Assembly: GCA_031422315.1 (NCBI GenBank)
Contig: JANOQN010000053.1
Span: 124,001 to 188,000 of the forward strand
Length of the DNA: 64,000 nucleotides
Source of the DNA: JANNYA01 sp031422315
GTDB lineage: Bacteria; Pseudomonadota; Gammaproteobacteria; Xanthomonadales; SZUA-5
Reading direction: 5' to 3'
In this document: one piece after another, positions 16,265 to 23,549 of the stretch
Layout of the letters: every line of letters starts with the position of its first letter
Position numbering within the stretch: the first letter of the stretch is position 1
Notes under the pieces: model-generated
The model's database searches: none
Told to the model about the DNA's origin: nothing
Seen by the model: only the letters and a program-made list of their open reading frames with translations
Program-made: the position numbers and the translations under genes

Positions 16265-17241
16265 GATTGCAGGCGGCTTTTTCGGATGGCTTCGTCGGCT
16301 TGCAGTTTGCGAAACGGTAAGCCGGTCAAAAATATCAGGAATATCGCCAGCCAGCTCAATCCAATGCCCCAGCGCAGACTAAGCCCAACCGCCGGGTTCG
16401 GGGAAACATAGCCTTCAATAATGCCGCACACGACCAAACCAGCACAGCCAAACAGCAGCACCGGCGTGCAGGTGGCGATTGCGTGTTGAAATGCGCTAGC
16501 CCTCGTTTTTGCGCCCGGGTGTACCAGCGCGTGCCCGACAAATAGCCCGCAGCCTGCGGCTAGGCAGATGATAAAAAGCTCGGCGCAGCCGTGCGCTGGA
16601 ATAAAATTCATCAGCCGATCACCAACGCCGTTTTGATAGGTAAAACCCAGCAGCGCGCCCAGCATCAGGCCGTTCAACCCCAAAATATACAGCGTGCCTA
16701 GCCCGTAAATCACGCCCACGCCAAATGCGAAAAGCGACACCAAAATATTATTCAACATAATGCTAACCGACAGCACCGAACCTGGCACCACACCAAAAAT
16801 TTCATCGGTCCACACTTTGCCTGCGCGCACTTCATCCATCTGACGCGGATCCATAAATAGCCCGGCCAGATCAGGTGCGAAATCCACCATCAGCCAGCCA
16901 ATCACCGAAAACACGGCGAATAAGGTAACCGCGATCAGCACTGCACTTCGAACGGATGCGAATGCCTGTGGCACCTCCAGCATCAACCAACGTGGCAGTA
17001 CCGAGCGCGTTTGAGTCGCGGGCAGGCTTAAGCGATCCGCCGCCAATAGCCGCAAGCTCGCAAGCGATCTTGCCAGCGCGCCATTTGGCGATTGTTGATT
17101 GACCGCTTCCAGCGCATGTTCCAGCGCGCGAAATTCGCCAATTAGCGCTCTACTGCGCTCTGCATTCCATTTATCCGTGCTTTTAAGCGCGTCGATTTCA
17201 ACGGCAAAACGCTGCCAACGATCAACATCAATAGTCTGCAT
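16261..17241 (-). CDS. SpoIIM-like (stage II sporulation protein M family) membrane protein
   Basis: A 326-residue membrane protein of the SpoIIM/DUF95 family. In non-sporulating bacteria these genes pair with RDD-family genes, often with MoxR and DUF58 genes; the role is unclear. The N-terminal ~95 residues are helical and soluble (VDRWQRFAVEIDALK). At least five hydrophobic segments follow, including SAVLIAVTLFAVFSVIGWLM and the conserved NNILVSLFAFGVGVIYGLG region with PAHGCAELFIICLAAGCGL (the usual PHG/E motif). The ATG at 17241 begins one base after the TAA of the RDD gene and is preferred over the ATG at 17271 that lies inside it. Only the RDD partner is present here. Confidence 0.87.
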   Translation of the reverse strand: MQTIDVDRWQRFAVEIDALKSTDKWNAERSRALIGEFRALEHALEAVNQQSPNGALARSLASLRLLAADRLSLPATQTRSVLPRWLMLEVPQAFASVRSAVLIAVTLFAVFSVIGWLMVDFAPDLAGLFMDPRQMDEVRAGKVWTDEIFGVVPGSVLSVSIMLNNILVSLFAFGVGVIYGLGTLYILGLNGLMLGALLGFTYQNGVGDRLMNFIPAHGCAELFIICLAAGCGLFVGHALVHPGAKTRASAFQHAIATCTPVLLFGCAGLVVCGIIEGYVSPNPAVGLSLRWGIGLSWLAIFLIFLTGLPFRKLQADEAIRKSRLQS

Positions 17242-17242
17242 T

Positions 17243-18013
17243 TTAGCGTCTTGCCTTTTGGTGCTTGCCACCCGCCAACCTGTAAAGCTGCTGATAGGCC
17301 AACTCTGCGTTAGTGACCACCGGCTGTTCCGGTGCTACTTTCTTGAAAAAGTGCTGCGCTAGCTTGAGCCGCTCACTGGGCAAAAGGCCTTTCCAACGCT
17401 GCATCAGCGCATGCGCGAATTCCCAGTGCGCCAATTCCAAATGCCCGGACTCGCTGCTAGCCTGCACACGCGTGGCAAGTGTTTTTTGGATGGCTTTCAG
17501 TTTAAGTGCGTCATGCACTAAGTATGTGCCGGCGGCATAATCCCCGGCGCGCAGCCGCTGCGGCGAGGCAAAACATACGCTAAGCCCAAACACATAAAAG
17601 AACGGCAGGCTGTCAGTCAGGCGAAACACATTGCGAATCACAATTTGTTGAAAGCTTGGCGCGCGTCCGAACTGATCAACCAACCGAAGCCCAGCGATGC
17701 GTTTACCCGGCGTGCGGCCGCCCATGAAGTATTCGAGCACTGGGTGATACAAAAAATAGATCACCATCACCGGGATCCAAATCACTGCCATGAACATCTC
17801 AGATTGGTGCTCAAACACTTTCTCGAGATCTTTATCGGCAAGTTTTGCGTAAATCAGCCCTCCAATGCCCATCCACAGCAGCGCCGCCATCGTGCGGAAT
17901 TTGAAATCTAGCAAAAACGCATAGGCTCTAGCGCCCGGGCCCGCGATCGGTAAATTCAGATCCAGCCCGTCATTGAGCTGAAGTGAAATGGAGTTGGTGC
18001 CAGCGATAGCCAT
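17243..18013 (-). CDS. RDD family membrane protein
   Basis: A 256-residue integral membrane protein with the RDD domain at the N-terminus: FLLDFKFRTMAALLWMGIGG, then the YFMGGRTPGKRIAGLRLVDQFG motif (core GGRTPGKRIAGLRL), which is diagnostic. Three or four membrane helices lie in the first 150 residues; the remaining 100 are soluble and include DALKLKAIQKTLATR. RDD proteins are proposed to be transporters or stress proteins, but the function is not settled. It sits directly ahead of the SpoIIM-like gene with one base between stop and start, the usual pairing. The upstream gap to the M23 gene is 113 bases and shows nothing notable. Confidence 0.9.
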   Translation of the reverse strand: MAIAGTNSISLQLNDGLDLNLPIAGPGARAYAFLLDFKFRTMAALLWMGIGGLIYAKLADKDLEKVFEHQSEMFMAVIWIPVMVIYFLYHPVLEYFMGGRTPGKRIAGLRLVDQFGRAPSFQQIVIRNVFRLTDSLPFFYVFGLSVCFASPQRLRAGDYAAGTYLVHDALKLKAIQKTLATRVQASSESGHLELAHWEFAHALMQRWKGLLPSERLKLAQHFFKKVAPEQPVVTNAELAYQQLYRLAGGKHQKARR

Positions 18014-18126
18014 GCTGATCTACGCGCGATTTAAAGGTCGCAAAGTGTAGCAGGCTCGATCTTGCCAAACGGCGATTGGCTAGGGATTCGACCACATCAA
18101 ACACGCCAATTCTCAGTTTTGATCCA

Positions 18127-19065
18127 TCACTTGCCTACCAATTCCCCCATTGGCAAGCCGGTCATTGGAGTAATACGCTGGCCGGAAATTGTGAATTTAA
18201 AAGGCACGCTGACGAGTTTGGCGCCGGCATTACGCTGTACTACAAAATGTAAATGTGGGCCGGTGGAAAAGCCGGTATTGCCGCTGTGGGCGATTTTTTG
18301 ACCGGCGTCAACCCGTTGGCCTAGCCCGACCATCACGTTTTCCAAATCTAAATGCGCATAGATCGCAAAGCTGCCATCGGCGTGCAAAATCGCGACGAAA
18401 TTGGCGCGTTCACCGTAAGCTTTTTTATCGACGCCCGCTTTGAAAAAATCTTCCTCAATTTGCATCACCGTGCCGGCGCGTGCGGCGTGCACTGGCGTGC
18501 CAATTGGCATGGCGAAATCTACTGCGTGATAGTTTTCAGCGGATGTATGCGAAAACGCACCGCCAAACGCCTGATGAATGACGAAGGCTTTGCCTTTTTC
18601 AAACGGTAAGCGGTATTCCGCATCCAAATCCACCGCTGAATTAGGAACGCCAGGGGTGATCTTGTAGCTCAGCTGATAGCCCGCAGCGGGGCCGTCGGCC
18701 AGCACGCTAAACGCCTGGGTTTCGCGCTGCGCAGGCAACACAAAATCGCCGGTATTCGGCTTTAGCTTGACGAATAGGGCGTTTTCTAGCGTGACTGAGA
18801 TCTGCACCGGCGCGTGTAGGCTGTTGAACGCGAAGTAGGTATTTTCCCCCGGCTTTTGCTCGACCCGCAGCTGCACTGGGTTTTTTGGATCCATCGCGAG
18901 CTGGCGTGCGTCCAATTTGAAGGCGGATTTTTGATCCTCAGGCGGCTGATCGGAAAAATGTTTGACGCCGTTCGCATCTTCCCAGCTATAGATTTTTTTT
19001 GCGTAAGCGCCACCAACCAAACTCAGCGCCGCAATGACACAGCTTACCGACGCGAGTTTTCTCAT
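18127..19065 (-). CDS. M23 family metallopeptidase with N-terminal DUF4124 domain
   Basis: Exported LytM-type zinc peptidase of 312 residues that would cut peptidoglycan cross-bridges or activate amidases. Signal peptide SCVIAALSLVGGAYA is followed by the DUF4124 motif KIYSWEDANGVKHFSDQPP. The peptidase domain in the C-terminal half shows NYHAVDFAMPIGTPVHAARAG with the first ligands (HAVD) and GPHLHFVVQR with the HxH pair, so all zinc ligands are present and it is probably active. Its ATG overlaps with the tyrA stop region (4 bases on the minus strand), so it is read after tyrA in one transcript. The DUF4124/M23 combination is common in xanthomonad-like bacteria. Confidence 0.9.
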   Translation of the reverse strand: MRKLASVSCVIAALSLVGGAYAKKIYSWEDANGVKHFSDQPPEDQKSAFKLDARQLAMDPKNPVQLRVEQKPGENTYFAFNSLHAPVQISVTLENALFVKLKPNTGDFVLPAQRETQAFSVLADGPAAGYQLSYKITPGVPNSAVDLDAEYRLPFEKGKAFVIHQAFGGAFSHTSAENYHAVDFAMPIGTPVHAARAGTVMQIEEDFFKAGVDKKAYGERANFVAILHADGSFAIYAHLDLENVMVGLGQRVDAGQKIAHSGNTGFSTGPHLHFVVQRNAGAKLVSVPFKFTISGQRITPMTGLPMGELVGK

Positions 19066-20213
19066 GGGCTAGCCGCCGCGCCGCTTGATCGCTGTGCCAA
19101 ATAGCTGCGCCCGCGTGCCATCAGGGCGCTAAACGCAGCTTCGTCACCGCTGCGCACGCAGGCCAGCAGCTCGGCCAGCGCTTTTTCTAACGCCTGCAAC
19201 GCAGGCTCGCGTGCGGCGTTCAAATGTTGAATTTCAAAATACAGTTTTGGATTTTCATTCGCCACACCGCCGGCAATTGCGAGCTGGCGATCAAACGTGG
19301 TGCTAGACATCTGCATGAGCTTGGGCGCGCTAGTACCAGAACCGGCCAGCGCGCTAAAGAAAGTGATGTTCAGCGCGTGGCTTAAGCCCAGCACGTAGCC
19401 GATCAACTCGTCGTGCTCGTCCAATGCCATATCGACTAAGCCAGCGCTGGTAGCGGCAAAAATCGCTTTCGCCTGATCTACCGCGCCTGCACAGCCTAAA
19501 TCCAGAAAAATGACGTGCCGATCCGCCAGTAAAACCGTGTCTGGCCCGAACATCGGGTGGATCGAGCAAATATTGAGACCAGCCGCAGAAGCTTGTAGCA
19601 ACGCCGGTTGCAGCGGTGATTTAAGCGAACCCAAATCAAACATCAGCGCGCCTTGTTTGAGCGATGCTTTTAAGGTGATCAGCTCCAATAAAATCACTTC
19701 ACTCGCGCGCAGCGTTGCAGCCACCACAATCAAATCAAACTCGCCCAGCTGCGTGCGCCAATCGAGCGCCGAATTAAAGCCATCAGGCGCGCCGGATGGG
19801 TCGGCAATCCACACTTCAAAACCCTGTGCATCTAAAAAGTTAGCAAACCAGCGCCCCATTTTGCCGTTGCCGCCTAAAATCAGCGCACGTTTGTCCTGGC
19901 CCTGGCCGCAATTTCGCACTCGGCGCTGCTCTTGATTGGTGAGCGATGCTTCAATCAGCTGCTTCAGCACATTTTCGGCGATGTGCGGCTTTAAGCCAAG
20001 CTCAAGGGCGCGTGCGCGCACTTTGGCGAGCACCTCCGCTTCCCGGCGAAAATCCCGCAGCTGGCGGCCATTGGCCTCTTTGAGCGCGCCAATTTCCGCG
20101 ACGATTTGCTGGCGTTTGGCGATCGCCTCAATCAGCTGGGCGTCAACTTGGTCAAGTGCATTGCGAAGATTGAGCAGTGCGTCGCTCGGTACAGATTGGG
20201 GTAGATTTGTCAT
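19062..20213 (-). CDS. tyrA: Bifunctional chorismate mutase / prephenate dehydrogenase
   Basis: T-protein that turns chorismate into prephenate and then 4-hydroxyphenylpyruvate for tyrosine synthesis. Residues 1-95 are an AroQ-type chorismate mutase (LRNALDQVDAQLIEAIAKRQ, then EIGALKEANGRQLRDFRREAEV). Residues from ~108 form the dehydrogenase with the NAD-binding LGGNGKMGRWFANFL and the conserved SIHPMFGPDT. The 383-residue length agrees with enteric TyrA fusions. The fused form is restricted in occurrence among bacteria, which supports a gammaproteobacterial host. It overlaps the M23 gene by 4 bases. Only the C-terminal regulatory region is hard to judge. Confidence 0.93.
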   Translation of the reverse strand: MTNLPQSVPSDALLNLRNALDQVDAQLIEAIAKRQQIVAEIGALKEANGRQLRDFRREAEVLAKVRARALELGLKPHIAENVLKQLIEASLTNQEQRRVRNCGQGQDKRALILGGNGKMGRWFANFLDAQGFEVWIADPSGAPDGFNSALDWRTQLGEFDLIVVAATLRASEVILLELITLKASLKQGALMFDLGSLKSPLQPALLQASAAGLNICSIHPMFGPDTVLLADRHVIFLDLGCAGAVDQAKAIFAATSAGLVDMALDEHDELIGYVLGLSHALNITFFSALAGSGTSAPKLMQMSSTTFDRQLAIAGGVANENPKLYFEIQHLNAAREPALQALEKALAELLACVRSGDEAAFSALMARGRSYLAQRSSGAAASP

Positions 20214-20274
20214 GCGCCGGATTCTAGCAGTAGTGAATTCGCGGAGTGGCTAATTCATTTGAAACGGAACCAAG

Positions 20275-20598
20275 CTAATCCCTAGGCCGCTGCGCGCCCG
20301 GGAACGGCATGATTTTTTCGCCGCTGCTGGCATCTCTAATTTTTGCGGTGGTGCGTTCTTCCACTTCTTCGATGCGCACAATGCTGTGCATCGGCAAATG
20401 CAGGCTTTTGGTTTTGCCGAATTCTTCTTTGAGCTTTTCTTCAGCAGGATCTACCAGCAACGCGTCAGAGCTGCTAAATACCAGCTCGCTTATTTGGGTA
20501 AAGCCATACAGATCGCTAGCGAGCACCTTTTTCGCAAATAACTCGTACACTTTGCCGTGGTTGTGAAACACCACTTTATAGAGGGCTTTTTGGCTCAT
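20275..20598 (-). CDS. DUF1820 family protein
   Basis: A small soluble protein of 107 residues matching DUF1820, a family confined mostly to gammaproteobacteria and of unknown function. Conserved blocks include YKVVFHNHGKVYELFAKKV, split here as FHNHGKVYELFA, then GFTQISELVFSS, VDPAEEKLKEEFGKTKSLHLP (core DPAEEKLKEEF) and a C-terminal RIEEVEER. The start at 20598 gives the family-like MSQKALYKVVFHN opening. It lies between comF and tyrA on the minus strand with 61 bases to tyrA and 38 bases to comF, and is probably part of the same block. Confidence 0.88.
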   Translation of the reverse strand: MSQKALYKVVFHNHGKVYELFAKKVLASDLYGFTQISELVFSSSDALLVDPAEEKLKEEFGKTKSLHLPMHSIVRIEEVEERTTAKIRDASSGEKIMPFPGAQRPRD

Positions 20599-20636
20599 GC
20601 GGGCTCGCTTGCTTAAAATAGATTCGGCACTATGCC

Positions 20637-21332
20637 TTAGGCGCGCGCTAAAACCCAGGCGTCGACGCGTTTAGCACCAGCCCGCAAGCAAGCCAGCGCG
20701 CAGGCGTTCAAAGTGCTGGCGGTGGTGGCCACATCGTCAATCAGCGCCACGTGCGAAAAACTGGCCAAGTTGCGCGCTTGAAATGCCCCGCGCACGTTCA
20801 CGCGGCGCTGCTGGGCGCTCAAACCTGCTTGGCTAGGCGTATCGCGCGTGCGTTGCAAGCTGCGCTGATGCGGAATTCCGAGTTTTGCAGATACATCAGC
20901 CGCAATCAATCCGGCTTGATCAAAGCCGCGTTCGCGCAATCTAGAACGGTGCAACGGCACGGCAAGCAATAAATCGGGCCTAGGCCAAGCATGCGCGCGC
21001 TCGGCCAGCAGCTGCGCCAGCACGCGCCCACAGGCTAATTCCGCGCCGCGCTTAAAGCGCAAAACTAACGCATCAATGGGGCTTTGATAGGCAAACGCGC
21101 TATGGATTTCTTGAATTAGCGGGCGTTTTGCCGTGCATTTTGGGCAAATTTCGCTGATCTCAGCTGTCGCCAGCGGCTCTGCGCAGCGCTGGCACGGCCG
21201 AATCACGGATGGCAAGGCGGCTAGGCAGCCCGCACACAGCTCAACCTCGCCGATATCGTTAAGTGGCGCATCGCAAAGCAGGCAGGGCGGCGATAGCAAA
21301 AACCCCGAAACATGTCGCAAAACCCGTTTCAA
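20637..21332 (-). CDS. comF: ComF family phosphoribosyltransferase-like protein
   Basis: A 231-residue protein of the ComF/GntX group, linked to DNA uptake in Haemophilus (ComF) and to use of external DNA in E. coli (GntX). The N-terminus has a four-cysteine zinc ribbon (CLLCD..CAGC and CQRC..CPKC). The C-terminal phosphoribosyltransferase domain shows the PRPP motif VALIDDVATTASTLNAC and RLRERGFDQAGLIA. The start is a TTG at 21332, giving KRVLRHVSGFLLSPPC. It is divergent from bioB, with the 34-bp dyad repeats in the shared upstream region. In Xanthomonadales and pseudomonads comF often sits next to bioB, so the order is conventional. Confidence 0.9.
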   Translation of the reverse strand: MKRVLRHVSGFLLSPPCLLCDAPLNDIGEVELCAGCLAALPSVIRPCQRCAEPLATAEISEICPKCTAKRPLIQEIHSAFAYQSPIDALVLRFKRGAELACGRVLAQLLAERAHAWPRPDLLLAVPLHRSRLRERGFDQAGLIAADVSAKLGIPHQRSLQRTRDTPSQAGLSAQQRRVNVRGAFQARNLASFSHVALIDDVATTASTLNACALACLRAGAKRVDAWVLARA

Positions 21333-21373
21333 CAGCTAGCTCGTCCGGCAATGGGCTCAGGCAAAATCAAGTT

Positions 21374-21463
21374 GAGACGAAACAGCATTTGATCTTCTTG
21401 TCTCGTCGAGACGAAACAGTATTTGATGTACTTGTTTCGTCGAGACGAAACAAGTGTTGACTG
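21374..21463. promoter_or_regulatory. Tandem 34-bp dyad repeats between comF and bioB
   Basis: Three repeat starts occur at exactly 34-base spacing: 21374, 21408 and 21442, each beginning GAGACGAAACA. Units 1 and 2 are full length; unit 3 diverges after about 12 bases. Each unit ends with TGT(T/C)TCGTC, so unit borders make the near-perfect palindrome TGTTTCGTC-GA-GACGAAACA (21432-21452 area). The block lies 60-150 bases before bioB. It does not match the known BirA or BioR operators. It could be a binding site array for an unknown regulator of bioB and comF, or RNA hairpins in the leader. Confidence 0.6.
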
Positions 21464-21526
21464 CGGCGGCTGGAACACAAACACTCGCGGGCTAGCACTG
21501 AACTAGCAAATAGGTGGAAATACATT

Positions 21527-22549
21527 ATGACTGAAACATTGAGTAGCACGCCGAGTGAAACGCCCAGCAGTAGCGAACTAGCACAGGCTAGATCGGAAAT
21601 TAGCCGCGCCGAAGTGCTTGCGATCTACGCGTTGAGCTTTCCAGAGCTGATGTTTCAAGCGCAGAGTACGCACCGGCGCCACTTTGACCCTACGCTCGTG
21701 CAGATTTCAACGCTAATTTCCATCAAAACCGGCGGCTGCCCGGAAAAATGCGATTACTGCCCGCAGAGCGTACATTTTGACACCGGTTTGAAAGCCAAAA
21801 AGCTAATGCATTGTAATGATGTGCTCGCCCAAGCGCAGGCCGCCAAAGCCGCAGGCGCAACGCGTTTTTGCATGGGCGCGGCCTGGCGCGGACCGAAAGA
21901 TAAGCAGGTCGTGGAAGTGGCGGAAATGGTGCGCGCGGTCAAAGCCATCGGCATGGAAACCTGCGCGACTTTAGGCTTGCTGAAAAATGGTCAAGCTGAA
22001 ATGCTCAAAAGTGCGGGCTTGGATTACTACAACCACAATCTGGACACTGCGCCCGAATACTACGCCGATGTGATCAGCACCCGCACTTTTCAAGATCGGC
22101 TCGATACCTTAGCTTTGGTGCGCGGCGCAGGTTTAAAAGTGTGCAGCGGCGGCATTGTAGGCATGGACGAAACTAGGGAACAGCGCGCCGGTTTGTTGCA
22201 ATCTCTGGCAAATTTACCAGTGCCACCTGAAAGCGTGCCGATCAATTTACTGGTGAAAATCGATGGCACTCCGATGGCGGGTGCTGAGGCGCTTGATCCG
22301 TTGGAATTCGTGCGCACCATTGCGGTGGCGCGTTTGTTGATGCCAACCTCGAGGGTGCGGCTTTCTGCTGGGCGCCAATCAATGAGCGATGAGCTGCAAA
22401 CGCTGTGTTTTTTGGCGGGTGCGAACTCCATATTTTACGGCGATAAACTGCTAACCACCGAAAATCCAGAAATGGCGCGCGATTTAGCGCTGTTTGCGCG
22501 CTTAGGTATGCAGCCCGAACGCGCTGTAGCAACCCCCCCGCAGCATTAA
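21527..22549 (+). CDS. bioB: Biotin synthase
   Basis: Radical SAM enzyme that inserts sulfur into dethiobiotin to form biotin. The 340-residue frame has the cluster motif CPEKCDYC at residues 71-78 (Cys71, Cys75, Cys78) and the conserved FCMGAAWRGPK, YYNHNLDTAPEYY and GIVGMDETREQRAG blocks. The first 25 residues are a serine/threonine-rich extension absent from E. coli BioB. The start at 21527 follows AGGTGG at a rather long distance. Other bio genes are not adjacent. The dyad repeats upstream may control it. Confidence 0.96.
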   Translation: MTETLSSTPSETPSSSELAQARSEISRAEVLAIYALSFPELMFQAQSTHRRHFDPTLVQISTLISIKTGGCPEKCDYCPQSVHFDTGLKAKKLMHCNDVLAQAQAAKAAGATRFCMGAAWRGPKDKQVVEVAEMVRAVKAIGMETCATLGLLKNGQAEMLKSAGLDYYNHNLDTAPEYYADVISTRTFQDRLDTLALVRGAGLKVCSGGIVGMDETREQRAGLLQSLANLPVPPESVPINLLVKIDGTPMAGAEALDPLEFVRTIAVARLLMPTSRVRLSAGRQSMSDELQTLCFLAGANSIFYGDKLLTTENPEMARDLALFARLGMQPERAVATPPQH

Positions 22550-22591
22550 CTCAGCGGCAAATCGGTGGCCCAAGAAGTGGCAAAAAAATAG

Positions 22592-23521
22592 GTGGCTAGT
22601 AGCACGAAAGTAAGGCCGCTCTGGCACCCGCTGGAATGGTCAGCATGGCTAGGATTAGCGATGATTTGGGCGGTCGCCCGGCTGCCGTACCGGACTAATT
22701 TTTGGCTGAGCGCGATGCTCGGCCGACTATTTGCCATCGGCCTGCGCTTGAGCAAGCGCGCGCGGGTTGCCGAAGTTAATATCAAGATCTGCTTTCCTGA
22801 GTTAAGCAAAGCCGATCAAGCGCAACTTATCCAGCGTAATTTACGCAACACCGGGCATTTGGTCGGCGAATTTTGCTTTGCTTGGGCGGCAAGCCGGGCT
22901 AATTCTGAGCAGATTTCCGTGCATTTTAGCGGAGCTGAACATCTACAAGCCGCCATCGCGAACGGCAAAGGCGTGATTTTAGTCGGCGCACATTTCAGCC
23001 ATTTGGAGCTGTGCGGCAGGTTACTAGCGGAGCGCCTAAACGCCGCACCGATTGCCGGCATGTACCGCGAACACCGCAGCGCCGCCTTCGAAGCCATCGT
23101 GCGGCGTTGGCGCCTGCGCTACGCCCAGGCGATGTTCCGGCGCGATGAGCTGCGCAGCTGCATACGCTGGCTAAAATCGGGAAATATGCTCTGGTACGCG
23201 CCCGATCAAGACTACCGGCGCGGCGAATCGGTGTTCGTGCCCTTTTTTGGCGAACCCGCCGCCAGCTTGAGCGCCACGCATCAGCTGGCAAGGCTCAGCG
23301 GCGCAGCCGTTGTGGGTTTTGCGCACCAGCGTTTAGCGGACGGCAGCTTCAGGATTGCGCTGGAACCGATGCTGGCCGATTTTCCATCCGATGACGTAAT
23401 CGCTGACACCGCCCGCATCAACACGCTTCTGGAAAACATTATTCGTAGGGCGCCCGAGCAATATTTGTGGCTGCATCAGCGCTTTAAAACTAGGCCAGAG
23501 GGGAAGGCTCCGGTGTATTGA
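22592..23521 (+). CDS. LpxL/HtrB-type lysophospholipid acyltransferase
   Basis: Membrane-associated acyltransferase of 309 residues, of the group that adds secondary acyl chains to lipid A. The catalytic H-x4-E/D motif is HFSHLE in GVILVGAHFSHLELCGRLL (core VGAHFSHLELC). Other family blocks are PDQDYRRGESVFVPFFGEPA (core DQDYRRGESVFVPFFG) and the C-terminal PEQYLWLHQRFKTRP. One hydrophobic anchor is near residue 20 (WLGLAMIWAVARLPY). The start is GTG at 22592, because an in-frame TAG lies directly before it. It follows bioB by 42 bases. Whether it is LpxL, LpxM or LpxP cannot be decided from the sequence alone. Confidence 0.9.
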   Translation: MASSTKVRPLWHPLEWSAWLGLAMIWAVARLPYRTNFWLSAMLGRLFAIGLRLSKRARVAEVNIKICFPELSKADQAQLIQRNLRNTGHLVGEFCFAWAASRANSEQISVHFSGAEHLQAAIANGKGVILVGAHFSHLELCGRLLAERLNAAPIAGMYREHRSAAFEAIVRRWRLRYAQAMFRRDELRSCIRWLKSGNMLWYAPDQDYRRGESVFVPFFGEPAASLSATHQLARLSGAAVVGFAHQRLADGSFRIALEPMLADFPSDDVIADTARINTLLENIIRRAPEQYLWLHQRFKTRPEGKAPVY

Positions 23522-23549
23522 CGGTTCAGTAGCGCATAGTCAGCGTCAA

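Noticed and set aside
21374..21463. Short CRISPR-like array
   Set aside because: The 34-base units are contiguous, with no variable spacers, only two full copies, and no cas genes.
21333..21526. Riboswitch ahead of bioB
   Set aside because: No known riboswitch class controls bioB, and the structure seen is simple repeated dyads.
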